NCBI RefSeq assembly: GCF_037975245.1
Contig: NC_092574.1
Location: 8,122,213 to 8,186,212, forward strand
DNA: 64,000 nucleotides
Origin: Apostichopus japonicus
Taxonomy: Eukaryota; Echinodermata; Holothuroidea; Aspidochirotida; Stichopodidae
Direction: 5' to 3'
Below the pieces are notes generated by a model. That model was not told the origin of the DNA, ran no database searches, and saw nothing but the letters and a program-made list of their open reading frames with translations. Shown in pieces: positions 24,264 to 36,200 of this stretch. The first letter of the stretch is position 1. Each line of letters begins with the position of its first letter. The position numbers and the translations under genes are program-made.

Positions 24264-27200
24264 CTGCAGGAGATAGAGAAAGAGGAGGAAATATGATATA
24301 ACGTAAATCCAATTGAACGGCAAACAAAACCAGAACACACACACACATGCCCGAGCAACAATAACAACAACGCCATAAACGTAACATCATTATCAACAAT
24401 AGCAATGCCACAATAACCGTCATGCAACAATGTCAAATACACATATGAACGAACACCAATAATAACGAAAACAAAATAACACAAATAACAACAACACCCT
24501 TACTAACAACGCCATCATATAACACAATCATCAATGTTATGAGACTGCACACATGAAACAAAAGTAACAACAGCTACCACACCCACGAATACGGTAAACC
24601 AGCGAAGGCTCCATTCGTTGGATATGTCATTTCGGGAATCAGTGGAATATCGAGATATTGTCTGACTGCTTCCGATATTTGAAGAAATAGAAGGACTTTA
24701 CAACGAAAAACGAGGGAACTCTGTGTTATTACGTAGTCATCAATATGGTCATTCGACAATGAGAACACACCACTATTAATATCAGTTGACACCCCACTTG
24801 CTCCCGTAATCTTTACCATCTTGACGTAATTTTAAGTATTTCAGAGGGCTCTTGTAGCTTTTGAGGGCTATACATAGTTGCCCTTATGTCTGGATTCATT
24901 ACTTCTACTGTTTACTCATTTTCCTTTAGTACATGTATCACAATCGCAGTTCGACTACTAATCGATATTAATTCCCCTGATAGATACCGTCGACTACATG
25001 TTCTTGCTAATTTTTATTACGTCTTCCAAATTACAGTGCCCCAAGATTTCATGCCGCCTGTGGACAGAATGCACATGTAGGAAAGCCTGTTTCTATTATC
25101 ATCCTTATAATCTTCATTTACAGTGTTGATATGCATTGTTCAAGTAGTTTAGCCTAATAGTAATACGGAGTGGGTTTTTTTTTGGACGTTTCTAGGTACT
25201 GTGACAGCGTTCTCTGCCATAATTACACAGTCAGTAACACCTCCCCCTGGACATTTCTTGAGTAAGGTTAATTCGTATTCATTTTCGTCCCTGCTAAAGT
25301 GAAGTCTTTCGCTTCACTACCTACCCCCCCCCCCCCACCTGGACCCTTAACCTGTTGGATCTTTCCTTCGGGATGGAATATCGGTAGATTTTATCTGATT
25401 GCTTCCGATTTTGAAGAAAAAAAAATGATAACACGTAACAACGAACACTATTGACATGTGACAAAGAGAGCACTGAACTAGTAACAGTGAACATCGTTAT
25501 GACACAACCTTCAATAATATGAAACTACACACATGAACCAAAAGCACCAACATCATTAAAAAAAAAACGCCGTAAAGATAATACAATCTTCAAAAACATG
25601 ATAAAACACAAATGAACAAACAGCAATGACAAGACACACCATTAACATTATCAGTCACAACGCCATACTGACACAATCATCAATAATATGAAAAACACAT
25701 GAACCAACATCAATGCCACCAAGAGCAACACCACTAACACCAGCATCAGTAACATGATAATGCTCAATCTAAGGACATTCCATGGACCCCAGTCGAGGGC
25801 CCGATTTCTAAGAGAGATCCTAATTAACCTACCCTGTCCTCCTTCGGTCAACGGTGGGTTACCACATTCCTAGAAAGGAAAACAGAGTAAAGTAATGATT
25901 ATTCAAGCGCACAGAACAGGCATAATTTAATAGCATAACATTCACCAACTTCGAGTAATGTTTGCTGTTGTCTTTTTGGCCATTCCTTAGGGACAAACCA
26001 TTACATTGGTTCCTCCCAGGTTCCTCCCTATCAGATATGTTGACAGTGTTCTAGGCAGCCCTTTCAATGAATTGGTCATAATGTTACTAGTATGTAGAAA
26101 GGAAGCATATCCCTAACACTGACAAACCGAATATTTGGTTCTTTACCAAATATATAATGCTAATATTTTAAACCAGTTTTACTCTGAGTCCGATACAGGG
26201 GAAGGTGTACAGTGCGAGGTGTAGAATTGGAAAGTGTTTATAGGTGATGTGTACTTATCAAAGACGATGCACCCTCCCCCTCCCCGAGGGTATGCATGTA
26301 CCTTCCCCACAAGGGTTGCTAAACAACCCCTTTTAAACTTTAAACATTCTCGTGAATACTTTCCAAATGTTATTTATGATGAATCTCTTTGTAGGACAAT
26401 GAGAAAAATTACTTACGTTCCCGGGGTTCTGAAAATGATCGTCACCGCTGTAACGGAAAAGAAGGGGAATAAACAGTAGGTGGCCAGCGTTTAAAACTTT
26501 CTTCAATGGACATTTCTACTCATTGTTGCGGAGGGTGCGGGCGGAGGGGGGCAGATACTGTGAACGGTACGGGGTTGTAGTTTGAACCAAATGTCCCAAG
26601 AATACCAGTAAAATTAGTGTCCCACAACCCTATAAATTAAGGTTTCAACACGAAATGGGCCCATTCCTTTCCCACTCCTCGTCCAAAACTTATGGGAAGG
26701 GGAGGGGGAGGGGGCACGTCCACTCATTTACCCTCAAAATATATTCGACTGTAAATGAGGCTCTAGGTTTGGGTATTGCTCATGCATTCAGGCATTTATT
26801 ATTCCGAAGTTTGTTCTATTTTATGTAAGCGTCCACTTCGTGCCCATAATTTTTTTTTTTTATAAAGGTTGCTTGTTCCTATATGTTGTATTCTTGGGGA
26901 AAGGCGGGGTGGGAGGGGGGTGGGTGGAGGGTGTATCACACAAAGTATTGGTAACTCATATAACATAATATGCATATACCGGTACCCTTTATAGACTAGG
27001 AATAAAACCCTTACCTTACGAATGACCTCACACTGTTGGTACTTGTTGTGTCTAGCAAGGCAGAACTAGTGTCACTTGTGCCGGTACTTCCCATATTATC
27101 TGCAAAATTGGAAAAAAAGTAACACAAAATCATATGCAGCCGCCCATGGTCGGTGGTTAGAAGAGCATGTTGTCAATATCCTCTGATATCAAGATCGGAA

Positions 27201-30200
27201 GAGAGTCATGCATTTAGGATTTATAATTTATTGCAAGACACTATATCACAATCTGACAGATAGATAAATCCAAGAACACGCCATCTAAGTATGTTGTATT
27301 TATATGGACATTCCTCCTCCTCCCCTCCCCACCCCCCCATCTTCACAACCCCAGGCACCAGATCTTCCTTCCATCATGGTCCGGCATACAACAAATTCTA
27401 TGTATTTTAAGGAGAGTGAGCAGATATCAATCAGCACTTCATTGGAAATACAGGCCGTCGGGAGGATGGGTTGATTTTCATACATACCTTTATACTATAA
27501 TACAAATCATAACGAAAGCCAACTTTGTACAATATGCATTTCACGAGAACAGACAACTTATCCAGTTGGAAATATTGCTTATATAACTTGTACTTTCAGG
27601 TCTCTCTGCAAAAAACACTGGTGCTTACTTTCTAACAGGTTCCGACCTGTTCATACTGTCAATACTAGTGCTTTGAAACATGACATGAACATACAGTTTA
27701 GAGTGGCACTAGCAACACTATAGCAAAATGTTCCCATCTGGACGCACAACCATGCACGAATGTAGTGAACAAATGAACAGCTAACCTCTAATTACCACTA
27801 CCACCCCCACTCCCCATTCCCACCCACCCCATCCCGCCTCCCGACTCCAATGTATAACAGGAGTCATATCGTGTCATTACAGACACGACCGAGCTTAAAA
27901 GGTTTCCTCCATTCTAAGATGTACATGGGTGTGTCCACTTTATATACATCAAAGTGAATGCACAGAAATCCCCACCTTTATATTACCAGGAATGTGCCAA
28001 CGCTGGGCGGCACTGGGCGGCCCCGCCCAGCACTAAATATTACTAAAAATTGTCTTAAAAATCGTGAATCCCGCCCAGCACTATTTACATCTAAAATCCC
28101 GACATTCCTAACCATATATTCACAAAAACTATAAAAAAAAAAAGTAAATTGTTAGCAAAACTAGTACTTGTGTATGTGCTTAAAATGCTACACAAGTGCC
28201 AGCATTTTGGCATCTGAGCACCTTCAAAAATCGAAAATTTTCTCAAAGGGGAGGGGGCCGCCCCTCCCCCCTTAGACCCCTCCCCCATGACGGCGATCAA
28301 TATACCCAGCACTCAGGACATCCTGGGCACATTCTTGTATAACTGTGTCCAATGTATGGTTTATCATTCTATACGCGATAGACAATAAATGGCTACGCTG
28401 GTTAACAACAGTTACGTAATTGACTTACGTAGTTCAATATCATTTGTTGATGGATCCATTTGATCGGTTCTGCCATTCCCTGCAGGGTAAAAATGTATAT
28501 GAACAAGTATCAATGCGCTGAAATGGTTACTTTTAAATACCTGTGTGAAAGTTAATAGGTTTAATGAAAGGTGTATGTATGTATGTATGTATGTATATGT
28601 GATCTTCCCGCAAGCAGGAACTCGCGAAAGAAGCCATGAAGGCTTGTAGACTCGCAAGCTGACCGAAGCCAATCTCTCGGCACACATCCATTTAACGTCC
28701 AGTGTTGACATGCATTGTTCAAGTAGTTTAGCCTAATAGTAATACGGAGTGTTGTTTTTTGACGTTTCTAGGAACTGTGACAGCTTTCTCTGCCATAACT
28801 ACATCGTCAGTAACACCTTCCCATTGACATTTCTTGAGTAAGGTTAATTCGTATTCATTTTCGTCCCTGCTAAAGTGAAGTCTTTCGCTTCACTACCTAA
28901 CCCCCCCCCCCCCCCCCACCTGGACCCTTAACCTGTTGGATCTTTCATTCGGGATGGAATATCGGTAGATTTTATCTGATTGCTTCCGATTTTGAAGAAA
29001 AAAATGATAACACGTAACAACGAACACTATTGACATGTGACAAAGAGAGCACTGAACTAGTAACAGTGAACATCGTTATGACATAACCTCAATAATATGA
29101 AACTACACACATGAACCAAAAGCACCAACATCATTAAAAGAAAAAACGCCGTAAAGATAATACAATCTTCAAAAACATGATAAACACAAATGAACAAACA
29201 GCAATGACAAAACACACCATTAACATTATCAGTCACAACGCCATACTGACACAATCATCAATAATATGAAAAACACATGCACCAACATCAATGCCACCAA
29301 GAGCAACACCACTAACACCAGCTGCAGTAACATGATAATGCTCAATCTAAGGACATTCCATGGACCCCAGTCGAGGGCCCGATTTCTAAGAGAGATCCTA
29401 ATTAACCTACCCTGTCCTCCTTCGGCCAACGGTGGGTTACCACATTCCTAGAAAGGAAAACAGAGTAAAGTAATGATTATTCAAGCGCACAGAACAGGCA
29501 TAATTTAATAACATAACATTCACCAACTTCGAGTAATGTTTGCTGTTGTCTTTTTGGCCGTTCCTTAGGGTCGAGCCATTACATTGGTTCCTTCCAGGCT
29601 CCTCCCTATCAGATATATTGACAGTGTTCTAGACAGCCCTTTCAATGAATTGGTCATAATGTTACTAGTATGTAGAAAGGAAGCATATCCCTAACACTGA
29701 CAAACCGAATATTCGGTTCTTTACCAAATATATAATGTTAATATTTTAAACCAGTTTTACTCTGAGTCGATACAGGGGAAGGTGTACAGTGCGAGGTGTA
29801 GAATTGGAAAGTGTTTAAAGGTGATTTCTACTTATCAAAGACGATGCACCCCCCTCCCCAGGGTATGCATGTACCTTCCCCACAAGGGTTGCTAAACAAC
29901 CCCTTTTAAACTTTAAACATTCTCGTGAATACTTTCCAAATGTTATTTATGATGAATCTCTTTGTAGGACAATGAGAAAAATTACTTACGTTCCCGGGGT
30001 TCTGTAAATGATCGTCACCACTGTAACGGAAAAGAAGAGGAAAAAACAGTAGGTGGCCATCGTTTAAAACTTTCTTCAATGGACGGTCATTTCTACTCAT
30101 TGTTGCGGAGGGTGCGGGGGGCAGGTAGTACGGACGGTACGGGGTTGTGGTTTGAACCAAATGTCCCAAAATACCAGTAAAATTAGTGTCCCACAACCCT

Positions 30201-33200
30201 ATAAATTAAGGTTTTAAAACGAAATGGGCCCATTCCTTTCCCACTCCTCGTCCAAAACTTATGGGAAGGGGAGGGGGAGGGGGCACGTCCACTCATTTAC
30301 CCTCAAAATATATTCGACTGTTAATGAGTCTCTAGGTTTGAGTATTGCTCATGCATTCAGGCATTTATTATTCCGAAGTTTTTTCTATCGTATGTAAGCG
30401 TTCTCTTCGTGCCCATAATTTTTATTATAAAGGTTGCTTGTTCCTTTATGTTGTATTCTTGGGGAAAGGCGGGGTGGGAGGGGGTGGGTGGAGGGTGTAT
30501 CACACAAAGTATTGGTAACTCATATAACATAATATGCATATACCGGTACTCTTTATAGACTAGGAATAAAACCCTTACCTTACGAATGACCTCACACTGT
30601 TGGTACTTGTTGTGTCTAGCAAGGCAGAACTAGTGTCACTTGTGCCGGGAATTCCTATAGTATCTGCAAAATTGGAAAAAAGTAACACAAAATCATATGC
30701 AGCCGCGCATGGTCGGTGGTTAGAAGAGCATGTTGTCAATATCCTCTGATATCAAGATCGGAAGAGAGTCATGCATTTAGGATTTATAATTTATTGCAAG
30801 ACACTATATCACAATCTGACAGATAGATAAATCCGAGAACACGCCATCTAAGTATGTTGTATTTATATGGACATTCCTCCTCCTCCCCTCCCCACCCCCC
30901 CCCCCCCATCTTCACAACCCCAGGCACCAGATCTTCCTTCCATCATGGTCCGGCATACAACAAATTCTATGTATTTTCAGGAGAGTGAGCAGAAGTCAAT
31001 CAGCACTTCACTGGAAATGCAGGCCGTGGAGGATGGGTTGATTTTCATACATACCTATATACTATAATACAAATCATAACGAAAACAAAGTTTGTATTAT
31101 ATGCATTTCACGAGAACAGACAACTTATCCAGTTGGAAATATTGCTTATATAACTTGTACTTTCAGGTCTCTCTGCATAGCACTGGTGCTTACTTTCTAA
31201 CGGGTTCCGACCTGTTCATACTGTCAATACTAGTGATTTGAAACATGACATGAACATACAGTTTAGAGTGGCATTAGCAACAATAGAAAAAGGTTCCCAT
31301 CTGGACGCACAACCATGCACGAATGTAGTGAACAAATGAACAGCTAACCTCTAATTACCACTACCACCCCCACTCCCCATTCCCACCCACCCCATCCCGC
31401 CTCCCGACTCCAATGTATAACAGGAGTCATATCGTGTCATTACAGACACGACCGAGCTTAAAAGGTTTCCTCCATTCTAAGATGTACATGGGTGTGTCCA
31501 CTTTATATACATCAAAGTGAATGCACAGAAATCCCCACCTTTATATTACCACGGATGTGCCAACGCTGGGCGGCACTGGGCGGCCCCGCCCAGCACTAAA
31601 AATTACTAAAAATTGTCTTAAAAATCGTGAATCCCGCCCAGCACTATTTACATCTAAAATCCCGACATTCCTAACAATATATTCACATAAATTTAAAAAA
31701 AAAAGTAAATTGTTAGCAAAACTAGTACTTGTGTATGTGCTTAAAATGCTACACAAGTGCCAGCATTTTGGCATCTGAGCACCTTCAAAAATCGAAAATT
31801 TTCTCAAAGGGGAGGGGGCCGCCCCTCCCCCCTTAGACCCCTCCCCCATGACGGCGATCAATATACTCAGCACTCAGGAAATCCTGGGCACATCCCTGTA
31901 TAACTGTGTCCAATGTATGGTTTATCATTCTATACGCGATAGACAATAAATGGCTACGCTGGTTAACAACAGTTACGTAATTGACTTACGTAGTTCAATA
32001 TCATTTGTTGATGGATCCCTTTGATCGGTTCTGCCATTCCCTGCAGGGTAAAAATGTATATGAACAAGTATCAATGCGCTGAAATGGTTACTTTTAAATA
32101 CCTGTGTGAAAGTTAATAGGTTTAATGAAAGGTGTAGAGGTCCAGATGATACATGACAGGGGTCCGAGTCAATTTAGGGGCCAGGGACAATTTGCAAAAT
32201 GGGAAATGTATTCACAATTTCCTAATATATTTAAGGACAAAATGAGGAATGCAAAAAAAAGGGGGGGTTAGGGGGTTACGTGCGATAGTGGTTTTGGTTA
32301 TAACGGCATAAATGTTCATAATTGTGGGCGGTTGCAATGAAACGAGTGGTAACAGGAGATGCAAACACGAAGCTCGCCCCAGAAAAATCCGTTAGGGCTA
32401 TCAGCCCCTCCCCCATCGGCAGACAGCATCTTAGACTAATCCCCTGGACGACTTAACATCTCCCTTCCCAAGCAGTACAACAAGTGTGATGCGTCCCTGG
32501 TGATATGTAACGATACACTGTTTGGGGAATACTTGCAATGTTGGCATAATTATTTACTGTTTGCAGTGACGGGTGTGATGCATGATTGTGATAGTGATGG
32601 TTGTGAAGCAGTAACTGTCCGAGTGGTGACTGTGATGTAATCTTTCTTGGTTTTGGTGGTGGTAACAGTGAACCGAGTGCGACGGTAACAGTTGTAAGTG
32701 TTGAAAGTGTGGTGTGTGAGGTTGTCCAAAGTGTGGTGTTGAGGTTGTTGAAAGTGTGGTGGGTGAGGTTCATCTTGGTTCTGGTGGAGGTTGTGATGAA
32801 ACGAGTGTGTTGGTGATGGTGGTGATGATATGAGTGTATTGGTAGTGGTGATTTTGATAATGTGAGTGTGGGAAGATGGTTGTGCAAATGTTTCTTGGTT
32901 GTGGTGATTGATAGGATGATATGATTGTGGTGTTGATGGTTGTGGTGATATAAGTGTGTTGGTATAGTGGCGATGTTGATGTTAGCATGCATGGGTGATG
33001 GTTGTACATGTGTTTGTAGGTTTTGCTGATTGTTAGGATGAGATGATTGTGGTGGTAATTGTCGTGATGACATAAGTGTGGTGGTGATGGCTGTGATGAT
33101 ATATATGTGGTGTTTAAGTGGGGATTGTGATGTTAGCATGGGGTGATGACTGTCAATGTGTTTCTTGGTTGTGGTGATTGTTGGGATGATATGATTGTGG

Positions 33201-36200
33201 TGCTCATGGTTGTGATGACATAAATGTGGTGGTGGTGATTGCGATAGTGGTGTTACTATGGGGGGATGGTCGTACATGTTTAGTGATGTATGAGTCTGAC
33301 AGCCGTGATGGTGGTGGTTTTAACTTGGCCAAATCGTCTCTTAATTTTAGTGGTTACTGCTATGTATGAGTCTTATTGTGCTAGTTATGATGATATCAAT
33401 GTTTCGTTCATGGGTGTGTTGCTATATGTTGAACATGTGTGGTGTTTGCTATGATGTAAGTGTGGTGACGCGGGTCGCAAATTCTGATGGTAGTTCTGAT
33501 GTTATGATTTCAATGGTGATGGCTGGCTCTGTGGTGATGTGGTAGTGGTGATTATGACGTCACAAACTATCACGATTTCCCAAAACTAAAACGAAAACTA
33601 CAGGTACGTATATGCACCCAATGACCTTACGACCTTGAAAACCTTGCAGATAATAAACATGTGCGTGCACTTGAGATTAAGTGGTTGTTCGGAACTTCTT
33701 ATCCAAAACGTTGAACTTACTTTTGACGATGACCAGTGCCACCATGGTTCCTAGTAATGCTACCACGAGCACACTAACTATAACAATCATGACAGAAGTG
33801 GATGATATTTGCCATGGCGAATATGACATGCCCGGAGGTACTTTGTTGTTTCCATTGCCTTGATTAAAACGACGGGAGGCTTGGGTGTTATTGGACATTT
33901 CAGATGGAGAGGATTCTTGAAGGGTAGGAGTATTTGATGGCGTCACCGTTGGTGTAGTGGTGGGACAGTCAGTGGTACATGGCTGACACATTCCTAAATT
34001 CATGTTAAAAGTGAACCTAAATTGGAGATGAGAACGAAAATGAAATATGTTTTTAATTTTTTAATTTTTTTTATATAAAGAACGGGTGAAACACTGGTAG
34101 TGGGGGAGGCTTTTAAGAGGCCAAATGGTGGATTCTGATGCATATTTTAGACCACAAATGAAGCGTTTCAGAGTGGGCAAATGAAGCCCTCAATATGATC
34201 CCAATGGACAGCATACATGGTTGGTTGACTTAAAAAATCTGTGCTAACAATTACGTTCACATATCTGTGTAGTTGTTTCCAACCACCACCCCTATTACCC
34301 CGTACCAACCCCCCCCCCCCACCGCTGATCCTCGACAGGGTTCTCGCCTGCTGCTGAGTAATATTACTTAAAACAGTAAGTTGAGACGATACAGCCAGTT
34401 TATAATTAACTATTTTGATAAGATATGCAAATTACAAGTATGATAATGGATATAATTCATAAATTCAGTTTGTTTGCCAGGAATGTGCATCACAGTTCTC
34501 TCTCGATTTGACTCAAATTATTCTAACTTGATTTTACGAAGACATTGTTAGTGTTTCTACTTTGTTCACGATTTGATTTATTCATGAATGTAACTTTTCA
34601 TTCTTAAACAACAAGCCTTATCTGGTGTAATTTACAATTTCGCAAATTCAAAACACGAATATACCAAGTACGGTACCGTAGGCCTTAGTAAGTGGGGAGT
34701 ATACTTAGTATTCTCAAAAGAATAATTTAGTTGGCAAACAGTCCAGTTTTTTATCGGGCAAATTGAAATGGTCCATGAAAATGCGTTGGTTACTCACTTC
34801 GGCAAGCAGTCTCCACACTCTGTATCTTGTTTTGCTGAACATTCTTGTATAACGTGCCTATCTTTACAGTAGCTGCATGTACTACAATACATGTCGTTGC
34901 CACTTTGGAATGTTCCTGGTTCACACGGTTGACAAACACCGCCCTCACCATCTCCCCAACCACAGTCCTGGAAGACAAAAGATTTAGAAAAAAAAGAAAA
35001 ACAAATTTTAGTTGAGTTTGACAAATTGAAATATTCGAGTAGATGATGAGAAATCTTAATTTTCTTTCCTTCAATATTCCTTATTCGTATGTTTGCATAT
35101 ATTTGATGTTAACTAGTATGAAAAGTTACCGGTTGATTGACGACATTTGAAAATATATAATCAAATTAATTAATTGCTCGTTCAGGAAACCCTCGCTTGG
35201 TGGAAAATATATAGACTGCCTTAGTTTGAGCAATTGTTATCGTGTAACGTTATGTGGTGTCCAATGTAACTACAACCCAATTCCCCACAAGCGGTTTTGA
35301 TTAAATTTAACAGAGCCTTCAAGAAATGTTTTTCTCTCCTCTCCTTGCGTTCCCTTGAAGTCAAGGGCGTAGGAACCGGGGGGCTGGGGGCGCCAGCCCC
35401 CCAGTGAAAAATGTGGAGGGGCGGAAATATCATTCCGCCCCCCCCCTCTTCGCAAGTCAGGAAACCCCTTTTTCATTTCCAAATGAGAAAAAAATCTCAT
35501 TTGGAGCACCAAATTGCATCTAAGGCCTGGTGAAAATACAAAATTAAGTTTACAAAATGGAGTGGGTTTTGAAGTGTACTATATTGCACCAAATTGCATC
35601 TGAGGCTACCTGGAAATGTAAAAAATTCCAAAGGGGAGGGGGACACCCCCTCCCCTTAGACCCCTCCCCCAGGCCCGCCATCAGTCTTCAGCCCCCCCAC
35701 TCAAAAATTCACCACCGCCCCCTCCCCAACCCCCTACTACTTGACAAAACTGTTTACTTCATATTATTGTAAGTGGTCTCGTTCCAACCTATGGATAGGT
35801 TCTTACGACGGAAAAGTTCAAGGTCATCACAGTGACGTCATTCACTGACATGGGTGCTGCTCAAGATCGTTGCAGTGTTTCAAAATTCCTAAATTCGCAT
35901 CAATTACGTCGGAGAAGAATAAACGATGTTTTTATTCTCCCTTTTCATACCTTCCCTGTGTGCTATTTGAAAACTATGACATATAAACTAAACGATGTAT
36001 GAAAAGGAGAGATTTTTTATATATAGGGTGTTCCGAAAGTTCTCTCTCTATTTAAAAAAAAAGAAAAGATTTTTAAAGATACTCTAAACACCATGCATAC
36101 GGTAATTGTTATTGTTTTATATAGGCTACATATATATTTATAGATGTAGTAGAGTCAGTTTCCTTATTTGTTTTCCCTTTCTTCCGCTATTACATAGCAA

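Larger units (their letters stand above)
25122..28575. repeat. Segmental tandem duplication inside gene B, unit 1
   Basis: A 3.45 kb block that recurs almost unchanged at 28701-32136, direct orientation. It begins agtgttga and ends gaaaggtgta in both copies. It carries gene B exons 9-12 with all splice sites intact. By eye the copies differ by scattered substitutions, homopolymer length changes and small indels, so the event is recent. Confidence 0.93.
28701..32136. repeat. Segmental tandem duplication inside gene B, unit 2
   Basis: The second unit (3.44 kb) carries exons 5-8 of gene B. It is separated from unit 1 by about 125 bp containing a (TGTA)n run and a SINE body fragment. Confidence 0.93.

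Noticed and set aside
24574-24819. Minus-strand frame before the DED exon as an extra gene B exon
   Set aside because: Exon 12 joins the DED exon directly in phase 1, and this segment is related to duplicated intron sequence; no clean donor and acceptor pair of fitting phase was found.
32453-33277. 274-codon minus-strand frame rich in His, Thr and Pro
   Set aside because: It covers a GT/GA-rich simple repeat; the reading is periodic, has no domain, and lies inside a gene B intron.
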